Origin: Actinomycetota bacterium
Lineage (GTDB): Bacteria > Actinomycetota > Actinomycetes > Mycobacteriales > Micromonosporaceae
Assembly (NCBI GenBank): GCA_005885555.1
Contig: VAWN01000028.1
Coordinates: forward strand, 1 to 38,396
DNA: 38,396 bases
Direction of reading: 5' to 3'
Shown here: one piece after another, positions 7,214 to 15,946 of the stretch
How positions within the stretch are numbered: position 1 is the stretch's first letter
How the letters are laid out: each line of letters begins with the position of its first letter
The notes under the pieces: model-generated
Seen by the model: only the letters and a program-made list of their open reading frames with translations
Databases searched by the model: none
What the model was told of the DNA's origin: nothing
Made by a program: the position numbers and the translations under genes

Positions 7214-10200
7214 CCGGCTGCCACGGCGAACACGTGGATGTCGGGGTTGTCCGGCAGGGTGACCGCGGCGACCTGCTTTCCGGCCGGGATGGCGGACGGC
7301 GCGGTGGCGAGGATGTAGCTCGCGACCGGGTCCTGGCCGCCGCCGCCCTCGTTGCGGTACCCCGTCTTGGCCACCACGAGGTTGCCGAAGCCAGGGGTAC
7401 CGGTACCGCCGCCGAGCGTCCAGTCGCTGAACGACAGGTCGACCGGTGCCGTGCTGCCGTCGGTGAACACGAGTGTCGCCGAGCCCTGCTGGTTACCGTT
7501 GGACGCGCTGCCGACGAAGGAGAGGCGGGTGGCGGTCGCCGGCAGGTTCAGCGTGAGCCGGCTGCCGTCGGCGGCGATGTTGTCGGGCTGGCCGGCCGGT
7601 ACCGACGGCCAGGTGAACGCCAGTCCGTCCACAGTGGACTGTGCGCCGCCGGTCAGGCCGGCGGCCGCCAGCGCCTGCCGGGAGAAGCTCACGCCGCCGC
7701 CGTCGAAGTCGGCTTCGTCGTGGGTACCGGTGTCGTCGGAGACCCCGATGTTGTTGCGCAGTACCGCGAAGCTGCCCGGCTGTCCGACGACGACCAGGAC
7801 GGCCAGCGGCGGCAGCGCGGCCCGGTCGGCCGTGGTGACCCGGATCGGCACGGAGTACCGGCCGTCCGGGGTACCCGCCGCGACGGTCACCGTCACCGTC
7901 ACCGACCCGGTACCGGTCGCCGGGTCCACCATGAACGATCCGCTCGCCGGCTGCGCGGCCAGCCCGGCCGGCGGCTCCACCTGGAAACGCGCCGGGGGCA
8001 GCGTCGTGGACATGCGGAACACCGACACCGTCAGCTGACCCGACGAGCCCGCCGGGATGACGACCTTACCCGGCGCCGCGGTGACCGCGTACGGCAGCTC
8101 ACCCTGGCGCCAGGACGGCGGCGGATCCTGCGCGCCGAAGCGCGGGTTCGGCGTCGTCGCGAGGGCGAAGTCGAGCCGCCCGCCGTCGTGGACGAACGAC
8201 TCCGGCAGCCACGCCCGGTCGGTGCTGCGGCCGTTGACCCGCAGGCTCTGCACGAACGGCGTGTCCGCGGCCGCCTGCGGTGCCCGGATGACGATGTCCC
8301 GGCCGCCGGCACGGTCGATGTGCGCGAACGGGAACAGCGGGCTGCCCACCACCAGTTCGGCGCGGCTGGGTACCTGCGGGTACAGGCCCAGCGCGGCGAA
8401 CACGAACCAGGACGACATCTCGCCGAGGTCGTCGTTGCCGGGAATGCCGTCCGGCTGCGTGGTCCACAGCGTGTTGACCGCCTGCCGTACCGTCTGCTGC
8501 GTCTTGTCCGCCCGCCCGGCGTAGTTGAACAGCCAGGCCGCGTTCAGCGACGGCTCGTTGGTCAGGTCGGCCTTGGTGCCGTCGCCGCCGTTGAACACCG
8601 GGCTGCCGTCGGCGTTGTGGAAGAACGCGTCGAGCCGGGCCACCGCCCTGGCGTTGCCGCCCAGCGCCTGGAACAGCCCGGCCACGTTGTGCGGCACCAT
8701 CCAGGTGTACTGCGCGCTGGTACCTTCGGCGAAGCCGTTGAACGAGGCCGGAGTCGACAGCGGCCAGCTACCGTCGGCGTTGCGGTCCTGGATGTAGCCA
8801 CCGGACGGGTCGGACAGCGGGTTGAACACGTTCTGCCAGTACTGCGCCCGGGTCACGAACTGCCGCGCGGTCCGCTCGTCGCCGACCGCCTGCGCCAGTT
8901 GGGCGAGCGCGAAGTCGGCCGTCACGTCTTCGAGCGTCTCCCCGGCGCCGCCCCAGGCGTTGGACTGCGCCGGCACGTAGTGCAGCGACAGGTACTTGTC
9001 CAGCGACGGGCGCTGGCCCACCGACATGACCGGCTTGCCGCGGGCGCTGAGGTCCTGCGGGGTCGGTACGGTGGCGGCGGTGACGAGCGAGCGCACCGCG
9101 CCGCGCACGTCGAAGTCGCGCCCGCCGAAGGCGTAGATGCCGGCCAGCGCCGGCACCGACGGGTCGCCGGCCATCACGTGGGTACCGCCGCTGACGTGCG
9201 TCCACCGGTCCCACGTGCCGCCGTTCTGGTTGGCCTGGTTGAACAGCGACTGCGCGATGTCGCTGCCGGTACCCGGATCGAGCAGGGTGACCAGCTGCAG
9301 CTGCGAGCGGTACACGTCCCAGCCGGAGAAGTTGGCGTACTGCGCGCGCTGCCGGCCGGTCACCCGGTGCGTCTGCTGGTCGAAGCCGCGGTACTCGCCG
9401 TTCGCGTCGCTGAACACGTTGGGGTGCAACAGGGCGTGGTAGAGCGCGGTGTAGAAGATGGTGCGCTGGTCGGTGGTGCCGCCGCCGATCCGCACCCGGC
9501 CGAGCATCTGGCGCCACGCGTCGGTGGCCCGGTCGCGGATGCGCTGCATCGGGGTACCGGCCCGGTTCTCCGCGGCGAGGTTCGCGCGGGCGTTGTCCTC
9601 GCTCACATAAGAGATGCCGACCCGCATGCCGACCGTCGCCCCGTCGGCGAACCGCAGGTATGCCCCGGAACCCTTGCCCGGTACCGGAAATCCGTTCGGG
9701 CCGAACTGGGTGCCGCCGCTGGCGCTCGTGGACCCCGGCGTGACGGTGCCGTCGGTCCACGTGCCGACCGCGGCGAACGGCTGGTCGAACTCGGCGTGGA
9801 AGAACAGCGTGTAGTAGCTGCGCCGGTTCTCCGTCCCGATGTACCCGCAGAAGTTGCCACTGGTCACCGAACCGGTCACGGTGCGGTGGGCGACGTCCAC
9901 GTTGACGTGCGCGTCGGTGCTCACCAGTTCGGAGTTCGACGACCGGACCAGCATGGTGGCCGGCTGGCCGGCCGGGAAGGCGAACCGGCCCGAGCCGGTG
10001 CGGGTGGTCGCGGTCAGTTCGGCGCTCGCGCCCGAGTCCAGCTTGACCGAGTAGAAGCCGGGCGTGGCCACCTCCGCGCTGTGGCTGAAGGTGCTGGCGT
10101 AGACGGCGTCGGTGGTGTCCGCGGAGGGGGAGGTGGTGACCTCGCCGACGTGCGGGAAGAACGGGATGTCACCAGAGGCGCCGGCGCAACCGGTACCGGA

Positions 10201-10503
10201 CAGGTGGGTGAGGCTGAAGCCGCGGATCTTCGTCGCGTCGAACCGGTACCCGCCGGGCGCCGCCGTCCGGGTCTGGTTGCCCCGCGAGTTCTCCGGGCTG
10301 AACGCGAACATGCCGAACGGCAGCACGGCACCGGGGAACACGTTGCCACCGTGTGCGGTGCCGATCAGCGGATTGACCAGTGTCGTCGGGTCCGTCCGCG
10401 ACATCGCCTCGGGGTCCGCCGCGGCGGCGGGCGGTGCGGCGAGCAGCGGGGCCGCCAGTGCCGCGACCGCGGCGACGACGACGGCAACGTCGAACCTACG
10501 CAT
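7210..10503 (-). CDS. Secreted GH92 alpha-mannosidase with C-terminal accessory domains
   Basis: The 1097-residue protein begins at ATG 10503 with a near-ideal GGGGAGG five bases upstream. Residues 1-29 form a signal peptide ending APPAAAA. The mature start PTTLVNPLIGTAHGGNVFPGA and later PGGYRFDATKIRGFSLTHLS and GCAGASGDIPFFP are hallmarks of GH92, calcium-dependent inverting exo-alpha-mannosidases. GIPGNDDLGEMSSWFVF near residue 695 contains the conserved Glu taken as the catalytic acid in the family. The last 300 residues comprise a beta-sandwich with NEW3-like character (GQLTVSVFRM..., TVTVTVAAGTPDGRY) and a terminal domain resembling carbohydrate-binding or NPCBM-like modules. It would trim mannose from external glycans, mannan or glycoprotein. 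A LacI-type palindrome sits just upstream, suggesting sugar induction. It appears monocistronic. Confidence 0.93.
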   Translation of the reverse strand: MRRFDVAVVVAAVAALAAPLLAAPPAAAADPEAMSRTDPTTLVNPLIGTAHGGNVFPGAVLPFGMFAFSPENSRGNQTRTAAPGGYRFDATKIRGFSLTHLSGTGCAGASGDIPFFPHVGEVTTSPSADTTDAVYASTFSHSAEVATPGFYSVKLDSGASAELTATTRTGSGRFAFPAGQPATMLVRSSNSELVSTDAHVNVDVAHRTVTGSVTSGNFCGYIGTENRRSYYTLFFHAEFDQPFAAVGTWTDGTVTPGSTSASGGTQFGPNGFPVPGKGSGAYLRFADGATVGMRVGISYVSEDNARANLAAENRAGTPMQRIRDRATDAWRQMLGRVRIGGGTTDQRTIFYTALYHALLHPNVFSDANGEYRGFDQQTHRVTGRQRAQYANFSGWDVYRSQLQLVTLLDPGTGSDIAQSLFNQANQNGGTWDRWTHVSGGTHVMAGDPSVPALAGIYAFGGRDFDVRGAVRSLVTAATVPTPQDLSARGKPVMSVGQRPSLDKYLSLHYVPAQSNAWGGAGETLEDVTADFALAQLAQAVGDERTARQFVTRAQYWQNVFNPLSDPSGGYIQDRNADGSWPLSTPASFNGFAEGTSAQYTWMVPHNVAGLFQALGGNARAVARLDAFFHNADGSPVFNGGDGTKADLTNEPSLNAAWLFNYAGRADKTQQTVRQAVNTLWTTQPDGIPGNDDLGEMSSWFVFAALGLYPQVPSRAELVVGSPLFPFAHIDRAGGRDIVIRAPQAAADTPFVQSLRVNGRSTDRAWLPESFVHDGGRLDFALATTPNPRFGAQDPPPSWRQGELPYAVTAAPGKVVIPAGSSGQLTVSVFRMSTTLPPARFQVEPPAGLAAQPASGSFMVDPATGTGSVTVTVTVAAGTPDGRYSVPIRVTTADRAALPPLAVLVVVGQPGSFAVLRNNIGVSDDTGTHDEADFDGGGVSFSRQALAAAGLTGGAQSTVDGLAFTWPSVPAGQPDNIAADGSRLTLNLPATATRLSFVGSASNGNQQGSATLVFTDGSTAPVDLSFSDWTLGGGTGTPGFGNLVVAKTGYRNEGGGGQDPVASYILATAPSAIPAGKQVAAVTLPDNPDIHVFAVAAG

Positions 10504-10523
10504 GTCGACCTCCCCAGGACCCT

Positions 10524-10535
10524 GACAACGTTGTC
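10524..10535. promoter_or_regulatory. LacI-family operator upstream of the GH92 gene
   Basis: GACAACGTTGTC is a perfect 12-base palindrome centred 26 bases before the GH92 start, extended to CTGACAACGTTGTCGA. The form TGACAACGTTGTCA is a typical operator for LacI-family regulators of glycosidase genes in actinobacteria. No LacI gene is present in the window, so the regulator is elsewhere. Confidence 0.7.
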
Positions 10536-10562
10536 GAATCTGTCCTATCAGCTGGGTTGACT

Positions 10563-11421
10563 TCAGTCAATGGATCCGGCCCGGTGCCATGCCTGGCGGG
10601 TCGCCGCGCGCAGGTACGGCAACGGTGGCAGGGCGGCGATCAGGCGCAGTTCGTCGCCCGGACCGGTGTCCTCGTCGAGGAACCGCAGCATCCGGGCCGC
10701 GGGCTGGTCGAGGAACAGCCTCGCGAAGGCCCGCTCCAGTTGGACCGGCTCGTGGCGCAGCACGTCCAGCAGCACCGCGTCGAGCAGGCGGTACCGGCGG
10801 CGCGGCACCGGGCGGGCGAAGGGATGGCCGTCGCGGGCCAGCGACGCCGCGATGGCCGCACTGTCGCGCTGGATGCGCTGGTACCCGTAGCCGGTGCTCG
10901 CCTTGACCAGGCCGGCCCGGGCGCCGATGCGCAACACCCGGCCGGATGCCCGCCGCGCCGGACGGGTGTGCAGCGGTACCACGGCCGACTCGGTACGCAG
11001 GATCTCGTACCCGCCGTGCAGGTACCCGGCGAGCGCGGCGGGCGGTGGCGGCCCGGCCGGTCCGGGGACGAAGGCGGTGAGCTCCACGAGGGCCCGGTGC
11101 CCATCGGCCGGAAGCACATACACGAACCGCGACCCACGGCCCTGCGGGACGCGGAAGTCGAACAGGGTCGGGGTGTCCGCGTCGAACACCGGATCGGCGT
11201 AGCGCACCTCCCAGCCGGTGAAGGCCAGCTGCGCGCCGGCGGGGGTACCCGGCGAAGCGGTGACGCTGTCGAAGACGATGAGCACGCGACGGTCGCGCCA
11301 GGTGGACGCCGCGAGGTGGGGCCGCGAGCGACAGCCCGGCCAGGCCACCACCGGCGATCACCGCGGCATAGCCGGCGGCGGATCGTCGGCTTACCGGGTG
11401 CGGGCGATGAGGACCGGGCAT
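10563..11421 (-). pseudogene. Lycopene cyclase (CrtY/CrtL type), deleted and frameshifted
   Basis: Two parts of one flavoprotein are found in different frames. The N-terminal FAD-binding motif YAAVIAGGGLAGLSLAA reads in one frame near 11320-11370, with a possible ATG at 11421 inside the preceding gene. Immediately after it, the C-terminal two thirds appears in another frame from about 11318 to 10563: VLIVFDSVTASPGTP, then LAFTGWEVRYADPVFDAD, TLFDFRVPQGRGSRFVYVLP, and GLVKASTGYGYQRIQRDSAA, all characteristic of the family. Full-length cyclases are about 400 residues; roughly 90-100 codons between the two parts are missing. The enzyme closes the ends of lycopene to beta-type rings. With the deletion and frameshift a working product is very unlikely. 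No other carotenoid gene is present. It lies directly after the universal stress protein gene. Confidence 0.8.
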
Positions 11422-12257
11422 CCGGCGTGGTGCAGCAGGTGCAGGCCGACCGAGCCGAGCAGCATCCCGCGCAACCCGCTCTGCGTACGGGTGCCGACCA
11501 CGACCAGTTGGGCGCCCTGTGACCGGTCGACGAGCACCGCACCGGGGCCGCCGTCGACGGCTTCGCACTCCGCGGCGACATCCGGGTACTTGGTGCACCA
11601 GCCGGCCAGTTGCTGGGCGAGTTGCCGGCGCTGCTCGTCGCGCACCCGCTCCGGCTCGTAGGTGACCGGCGGAATGCCGATCGGCGTCGGCGGCAGGGGT
11701 ACCGCGTGTGCCGTGATCGCGTGCAGCGGGCAGTGCCGTTCCGCGGCCTGCTCGAAGGCCAGGCCGATCGCGGAGTCGGTCGGGTGCATGGTGTCCACGC
11801 CGACGACCACCGGGCCGAACACGTTCTCGCTGCGCCCGCGGACCACCGCGACCGGGCAGTGCGCGTGCGTCGCGACCTGCATCCCGACCGAACCGAGCAG
11901 CAGCCCGCCGAAACCACCCCGGCCCCGGTGGCCGACCACCAGCAGGCTGGCCTCCTCGGCCACCTTCAGCAGGACCGGCGCCGGCTCGCCCAGCAGCACC
12001 GAGCAGTCCACCTCGACATGCGGTGCGGCCGCGCGCGCCACGGCGACCGCGTCGGTGGCGATACCGCCGGAGCGCTCGTCGGCCGCCGCGGTCAACTCGC
12101 CGACGGTTCCGTACCACCGGCCGGGCACCTGCCAGTGGCAGGCGACCACGACGCGCAGCGGACGTCGGCCGCGTTCGGCGGCCCCGGCGGCCCAGCGGAC
12201 CGCGGTGGTGCCGTGTGGTGAGCCGTCGGTACCGACAACGATCTCTCCGGGTGTCAT
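11391..12257 (-). CDS. Tandem-domain universal stress protein
   Basis: The 288-residue protein starts at ATG 12257, where GGGAGG lies seven bases upstream; an upstream ATG at 12287 is less likely. Two UspA domains are joined: the first opens IVVGTDGSPHGTTAVRWA and closes LVVGHRGRGGFGGLLLGSVG, the second opens VVVGVDTMHPTDSAIGLAFE and closes LVVVGTRTQSGLRGMLLGSVG. Both keep the G-x2-G-x9-G-(S/T) ATP-binding loop, so this is an ATP-binding rather than ATP-free Usp. Such tandem proteins in actinobacteria are induced by hypoxia, starvation or dormancy. Its neighbours include a second broken Usp and arginine deiminase, a combination often seen in hypoxia regulons, although I find no clear DosR box. 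Confidence 0.9.
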   Translation of the reverse strand: MTPGEIVVGTDGSPHGTTAVRWAAGAAERGRRPLRVVVACHWQVPGRWYGTVGELTAAADERSGGIATDAVAVARAAAPHVEVDCSVLLGEPAPVLLKVAEEASLLVVGHRGRGGFGGLLLGSVGMQVATHAHCPVAVVRGRSENVFGPVVVGVDTMHPTDSAIGLAFEQAAERHCPLHAITAHAVPLPPTPIGIPPVTYEPERVRDEQRRQLAQQLAGWCTKYPDVAAECEAVDGGPGAVLVDRSQGAQLVVVGTRTQSGLRGMLLGSVGLHLLHHAGCPVLIARTR

Positions 12258-12414
12258 GGCGGCGCCTCCCTGCCTCCTACCCAGCATGGCCCGATATCGG
12301 CAATTTCGGCAGTGGCTAATTGCCCGGGTTTCCGGGCTGTGCGGCCCGATCGCCGCGAGCCGGTACCCGCATCGCGGCGCTGCCGGTAATGGTCCCCGTC
12401 GGAAGGGGGTCAGC
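12258..12414. promoter_or_regulatory. Intergenic region with palindrome, upstream of the universal stress gene
   Basis: This 157-base gap between UDP-glucose dehydrogenase and the universal stress gene (both minus strand) contains the perfect palindrome CCGATATCGG at 12291-12300, about 34 bases before the ATG, and a locally AT-richer patch (12300-12325) that could hold a promoter. No known box is recognised. Confidence 0.35.
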
Positions 12415-13779
12415 TCACCCGGCGAGGGTGAGGTAGCGGTAGCCGAGGGCGGTCAGCCGCTTGCCGTCGAGCGCGTGCCGGCCGTCGAGCAGGTGCGGCG
12501 AGCGCATCAGGCCGACGAACTTGGCCCAGTCCAGCTCCTTGTAGTGGTTCCACTCGGTCACCAGCACCACGGCGTCGCTGTCGTCGAACACCTCGGCGAC
12601 CGACTCGCACAGGAACTCGGCGAGCTCCGGCTGCTCGCGGCGGAACCGCCGGGCCGCGACCGGGTCGTGCAGCTTCACCCGGGCGCCCCGCTCCACGAGC
12701 AGCCGGGCGATGTCGATCGCGGGCGCGTCACGCAGGTCGTCGGTCTGCGGCTTGAACGCCAGACCCAGCAGGCCCACCTTGCGGCCCTTGAGGATGCGCA
12801 GCTCGGCCAGCAGCCGCTCGACCACGGCGTCGCGCTGGCGCCGGTTGACCTCCCGGGCCGCCTTGACGATGGGCATGTCATGGTTGTATTCGGCCGCGGT
12901 GGAGATCAGCGCCGCGGTGTCCTTGGCGAAGCAGGAACCGCCCCAGCCGACGCCCGGCTGCAGGAACTGCCGGCCGATGCGCACGTCGAGCCCGGTGCCG
13001 CGGGCCACCTCAAGGATGTCCGCGCCGACCCGCTCGGCCAGCTGCCCGATTTCGTTGATGTAGCTGATTTTCAGGGCGAGGAACGCGTTGGCCGCATACT
13101 TGATCAGCTCGGCCGAGGCCAGGTCGGTGGAGACCAGCGGCACGGCACCGATCTCGGCCGGGCGCGGCGCGAACGCCGGCGCGGTGAACGACTGGTCGAG
13201 GATCGGCCGGTAGAGCCGGTTGAGCACGGCGAGGCTGCGCTCGTTGTCCGAGCCGATGACGATCCGGTCCGGGTAGAGCGTGTCGTGGATGGCCGAACCC
13301 TCACGCAGGAACTCCGGGTTGGACGCCACCGAGAACTCGGCGTCGACCCGGCGCCCGTGCGCGCGTTCGAACGACTCGCGCAGGATCAGGTCGACCCAGT
13401 TGCCACTGCCGATCGGCACGGTCGACTTGTTGACCACGACCGTGAACCCGTCGCCGATGTGCTCGCCGACGCTCTCGGCCGCCGAGCGCAGGTAGCGCAA
13501 GTCCGGCCCGCCGTCGGGCAGCTGCGGTGTCTGCACGGCGACGAAGACCACCTCCGTACCGGCGACCGCCTCCGCGTAGTCGGCGGTGAACCGCAGGTTC
13601 GGCGCCGCCTCGGCGAGCAGCTCGTCGAGGTACGGCTCGTAGATGGGCGAGGTGCCGCCGCGCAGCAGCTCCACCTTCGCCTCGTCGATGTCCAGACATG
13701 TCACCTTGTGCCCAAGGAACGCCAGGCTGGCGCCTGTGGTCAACCCGACGTAGCCCGTTCCGACGACGCAGACCCTCAT
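12415..13779 (-). CDS. ugd: UDP-glucose 6-dehydrogenase
   Basis: A 454-residue enzyme of normal length that oxidises UDP-glucose to UDP-glucuronate with two NAD+. The N-terminus MRVCVVGTGYVGLTTGASLA is the NAD-binding Rossmann motif. VVNKSTVPIGSG, ASNPEFLREGSAI and PDRIVIG are family signatures, and GVGWGGSCFAKDTAAL contains the catalytic Cys near residue 283. The C-terminal UDP-binding domain includes LLGLAFKPQTDDLRDAPAID and VLVTEWNHYKELDW. Start ATG 13779 has GAGGGAG about nine bases upstream. UDP-glucuronate could feed the exopolysaccharide operon 5 kb away, and the GH79-like enzyme in the window would act on glucuronosyl links, but these connections are inferred. Related alternatives such as UDP-ManNAc dehydrogenase are less likely given the motif set. 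Confidence 0.93.
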   Translation of the reverse strand: MRVCVVGTGYVGLTTGASLAFLGHKVTCLDIDEAKVELLRGGTSPIYEPYLDELLAEAAPNLRFTADYAEAVAGTEVVFVAVQTPQLPDGGPDLRYLRSAAESVGEHIGDGFTVVVNKSTVPIGSGNWVDLILRESFERAHGRRVDAEFSVASNPEFLREGSAIHDTLYPDRIVIGSDNERSLAVLNRLYRPILDQSFTAPAFAPRPAEIGAVPLVSTDLASAELIKYAANAFLALKISYINEIGQLAERVGADILEVARGTGLDVRIGRQFLQPGVGWGGSCFAKDTAALISTAAEYNHDMPIVKAAREVNRRQRDAVVERLLAELRILKGRKVGLLGLAFKPQTDDLRDAPAIDIARLLVERGARVKLHDPVAARRFRREQPELAEFLCESVAEVFDDSDAVVLVTEWNHYKELDWAKFVGLMRSPHLLDGRHALDGKRLTALGYRYLTLAG

Positions 13780-13924
13780 CCCGGGCGCTCCCTCGCAGTG
13801 CGGCGTTTCTCGGCTCAGCGGGCCGATGGTACCCCCGTCGCACGGTGCGAAGCCCAGGTGGCCGGGCGGGACATCGGCCCGGGTGGGCGGGTAGTGCGGC
13901 CCCGGGGGCCGGCGCGGACCGGGC

Positions 13925-14500
13925 GCACCGGCCCGGCTCGCCGACCACCGGCGGCTGCTGGATCTCGTGGTGTCGCGGGCGCAGGCCGAGCATCCGGCGC
14001 TGTCGGTCGGGTCCGAGCTGGCGCACGGCGACCCCGTCGAGACGCTGGTGCGCTGGTCGGCACGCGCCTGCCTGACGGTGGTGGGCGACCGGGACGGCTG
14101 CGCGGCGGCCGAGGTGGGTGCCCGGTCGCTGGCGCCGGCGCCGTTCGCGTTCGCCTTCGAGGAGGCACAGCTGCGCGGTGCGCCACTGGTCGCCTGCTAT
14201 GTGCCGGCCGGCCCGGGATCCGCCCCGGACAGGCCCACCGGGCTGCTGGCCGAGGCGCTCGACGGATGGCCGGCCCGGTACCCCGACGTCGAGGTACGGC
14301 AGGCGGTGCTGGCCGGGTCCGACGTAGCCGGCGTGCTGTGCGAAGCATCGGATGCGGCCGGGCTGGCGGTGGTCGGCGCGCACGGGTACCGCACCCTGCG
14401 CCGCAACGGCCTCGGTCCGGTCACCCGCACGCTCATCGACACGGCCGGCTGTCCGGTCGCGGTGATTCCCGAGCGGGCAACAGGAGGTGGTGTCCGATGA
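13925..14500 (+). pseudogene. Degenerate universal stress protein
   Basis: The frame contains the second half of a first Usp domain (RLLDLVVSRAQAEHPALSVG, then HGDPVETLVRWSARACLTVVG) and most of a second domain (FAFEEAQLRGAPLVACYVPA to LAVVGAHGYRTLRRNGLG, ending TAGCPVAVIPE). Missing are the N-terminal ATP-binding opening of domain 1 and the stretch from the end of domain 1 through the VVGVDGS-type opening of domain 2, so an internal in-frame deletion of about 60 residues is likely. The only starts are GTGs at 13967 and 13970 without good ribosome sites. I read it as a decaying paralogue of the intact tandem Usp at 11391-12257. Its TGA overlaps the ATG of a 23-codon frame. Confidence 0.55.
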
Positions 14501-14568
14501 TGCCGATGATGTCACCACTGCTCGGTACCGCGCGGTGGCCGCACGACCGCCCGGTCGATCGATCCTGA
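14497..14568 (+). CDS. Possible 23-residue small ORF with strong ribosome site
   Basis: The frame begins MMPMMSPLLGTARWPHD and ends at TGA 14566-14568. AGGAGGTGG lies about six bases before its ATG, the best ribosome site in this part of the window, and its ATG overlaps the stop of the preceding Usp frame (ATGA at 14497-14500). The peptide has no recognisable domain. It may be the stub of a longer gene lost by deletion or a genuine coupled micro-protein. Confidence 0.35.
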   Translation: MMPMMSPLLGTARWPHDRPVDRS

Positions 14569-14675
14569 GGAAGGATCGCGCTGGAAACGCCGTCCCACCG
14601 CCCGGGTCAGGTTGAATTGCAGTCTGGCCGCACGGGTATTCGGCAGGGGTCCAGCCCCAGGGACGGTGATGTGAG

Positions 14676-15935
14676 ATGACCAGCGAGAGCGGTGTCAAGC
14701 CAAGCCACGGCGTGCACTCGGAGGTCGGCACCTTACGGAAGGTGCTGGTCTGCGCGCCCGGGTTGGCCCACCGCCGGCTCACCCCGAGCAACTCCGACGA
14801 TCTGCTGTTCGACGACGTGATGTGGGTGGAGAACGCCCAGCGCGACCATGCCGACTTCGTCGCCGAGCTGCGCGAGCGGGGGGTCGAGGTGGTCGAGCTG
14901 CACGACCTGCTCACGCAGACGATGGCGGTACCCGGGGCCCGGTCCTGGCTGCTCGACCGCAAGATCATCGCCAACGAGGTGGGTATCGGGCTGATCGACG
15001 ACACCCGCGCATTCCTGGAGTCGCTCACCCCGCGCGAACTCGCCCGCTACCTGATCGGCGGGCTGGCGACGGCCGACCTTCCCGACGAGTACCGCTCGCC
15101 GTACATCGCGCTGTGCCGCGAGTCGACCGGCGTGGCCGAGTACCTCATGCCGCCGCTGCCCAACACGTTGTACACCCGCGACACGACGTGCTGGCTCTAC
15201 GGCGGCGTGACGCTGAACCCGCTGTACTGGCCGGCCCGGCACGACGAGACGTTGCTGATGAAGGCGATCTACCAGTTCCATCCGGACTTCGTCGGCGCCG
15301 CGGTCTGGTGGGGCGATCCGGAGCGGGACTGGGGCATGGCGACGTTCGAGGGCGGCGACGTCATGCCGGTCGGCAACGGGGTGGTCCTGACGGGCATGAG
15401 CGAGCGCACCTCGCGTCAGGCGATCACGCAGGTGGCGGCGTCGCTCTTCGCGCACGGCGCGGCCGAGCGGGTGGTGGTCGCGGGCATGCCGAAGCTGCGC
15501 GCGGCCATGCACCTGGACACCGTGTTCACCTTCGCCGACCGCGACGTCGTCACGCTGTACCCGAGGATCGTCGACAGCATCCACACGTTCTCGCTGCGGC
15601 CGGGCGACACGCCGTCCGGTGTCGAGGTCACCGACGAGGGCTCCCGCAGGTTCGTGGACGTCGTCGCGGAGTCCCTCGGCCTGCCGCGGCTGCGCGTCAT
15701 CGAGACGGGTGGCGACGTGTACGCGTCCGAACGCCAGCAGTGGGACAGCGGAAACAACGCCGTCGCCGTCGAACCCGGCGTCGTGTTCACCTACGACCGC
15801 AATACCCAGACCAACGCCCTGCTGCGCGAGGCGGGAATCGAGGTCATCACGATCGTGGGGGCGGAACTGGGCCGGGGGCGCGGCGGCGGCCACTGCATGA
15901 CCTGTCCGCTCATCCGCGACCCGGTGCAGTTCTAG
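14676..15935 (+). CDS. arcA: Arginine deiminase
   Basis: The 419-residue enzyme is of standard length and hydrolyses arginine to citrulline and ammonia. Signatures are all present: [18 protein letters not shown] at the start, [78 protein letters not shown] with the active-site His and Asp, and [17 protein letters not shown] with the nucleophile Cys407. No arcB or arcC follows, so a complete ATP-generating pathway is not encoded here; ammonia production for acid resistance or citrulline supply is possible. It stands alone, with a 107-base upstream gap that contains GTCCAGCCCCAGGGAC, vaguely like a hypoxia box but not convincing. It converges on the response-regulator gene with an 11-base gap. 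Confidence 0.95.
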   Translation: MTSESGVKPSHGVHSEVGTLRKVLVCAPGLAHRRLTPSNSDDLLFDDVMWVENAQRDHADFVAELRERGVEVVELHDLLTQTMAVPGARSWLLDRKIIANEVGIGLIDDTRAFLESLTPRELARYLIGGLATADLPDEYRSPYIALCRESTGVAEYLMPPLPNTLYTRDTTCWLYGGVTLNPLYWPARHDETLLMKAIYQFHPDFVGAAVWWGDPERDWGMATFEGGDVMPVGNGVVLTGMSERTSRQAITQVAASLFAHGAAERVVVAGMPKLRAAMHLDTVFTFADRDVVTLYPRIVDSIHTFSLRPGDTPSGVEVTDEGSRRFVDVVAESLGLPRLRVIETGGDVYASERQQWDSGNNAVAVEPGVVFTYDRNTQTNALLREAGIEVITIVGAELGRGRGGGHCMTCPLIRDPVQF

Positions 15936-15946
15936 CCCGGTCGCCC

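Noticed and set aside
7234-10560. Plus-strand open frame of 1108 codons opposite the GH92 gene
   Set aside because: Translation is Arg/Val/Gly-rich with no domain; the opposite strand encodes an unmistakable GH92 enzyme with signal peptide and ribosome site.
10557-10570. Hairpin TTGAC-TTCA-GTCAA as a terminator of the cyclase pseudogene
   Set aside because: Only a five-base AT-containing stem, in a region already occupied by the GH92 promoter; too weak.
11662-14568. Plus-strand open frame of 968 codons
   Set aside because: It runs antisense through the universal stress and UDP-glucose dehydrogenase genes; only the last 72 bases, with their own ribosome site, were kept as a possible small ORF.
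14569-14675. DosR/hypoxia box before arginine deiminase
   Set aside because: GTCCAGCCCCAGGGAC has only loose similarity and weak symmetry; not enough to call a site.
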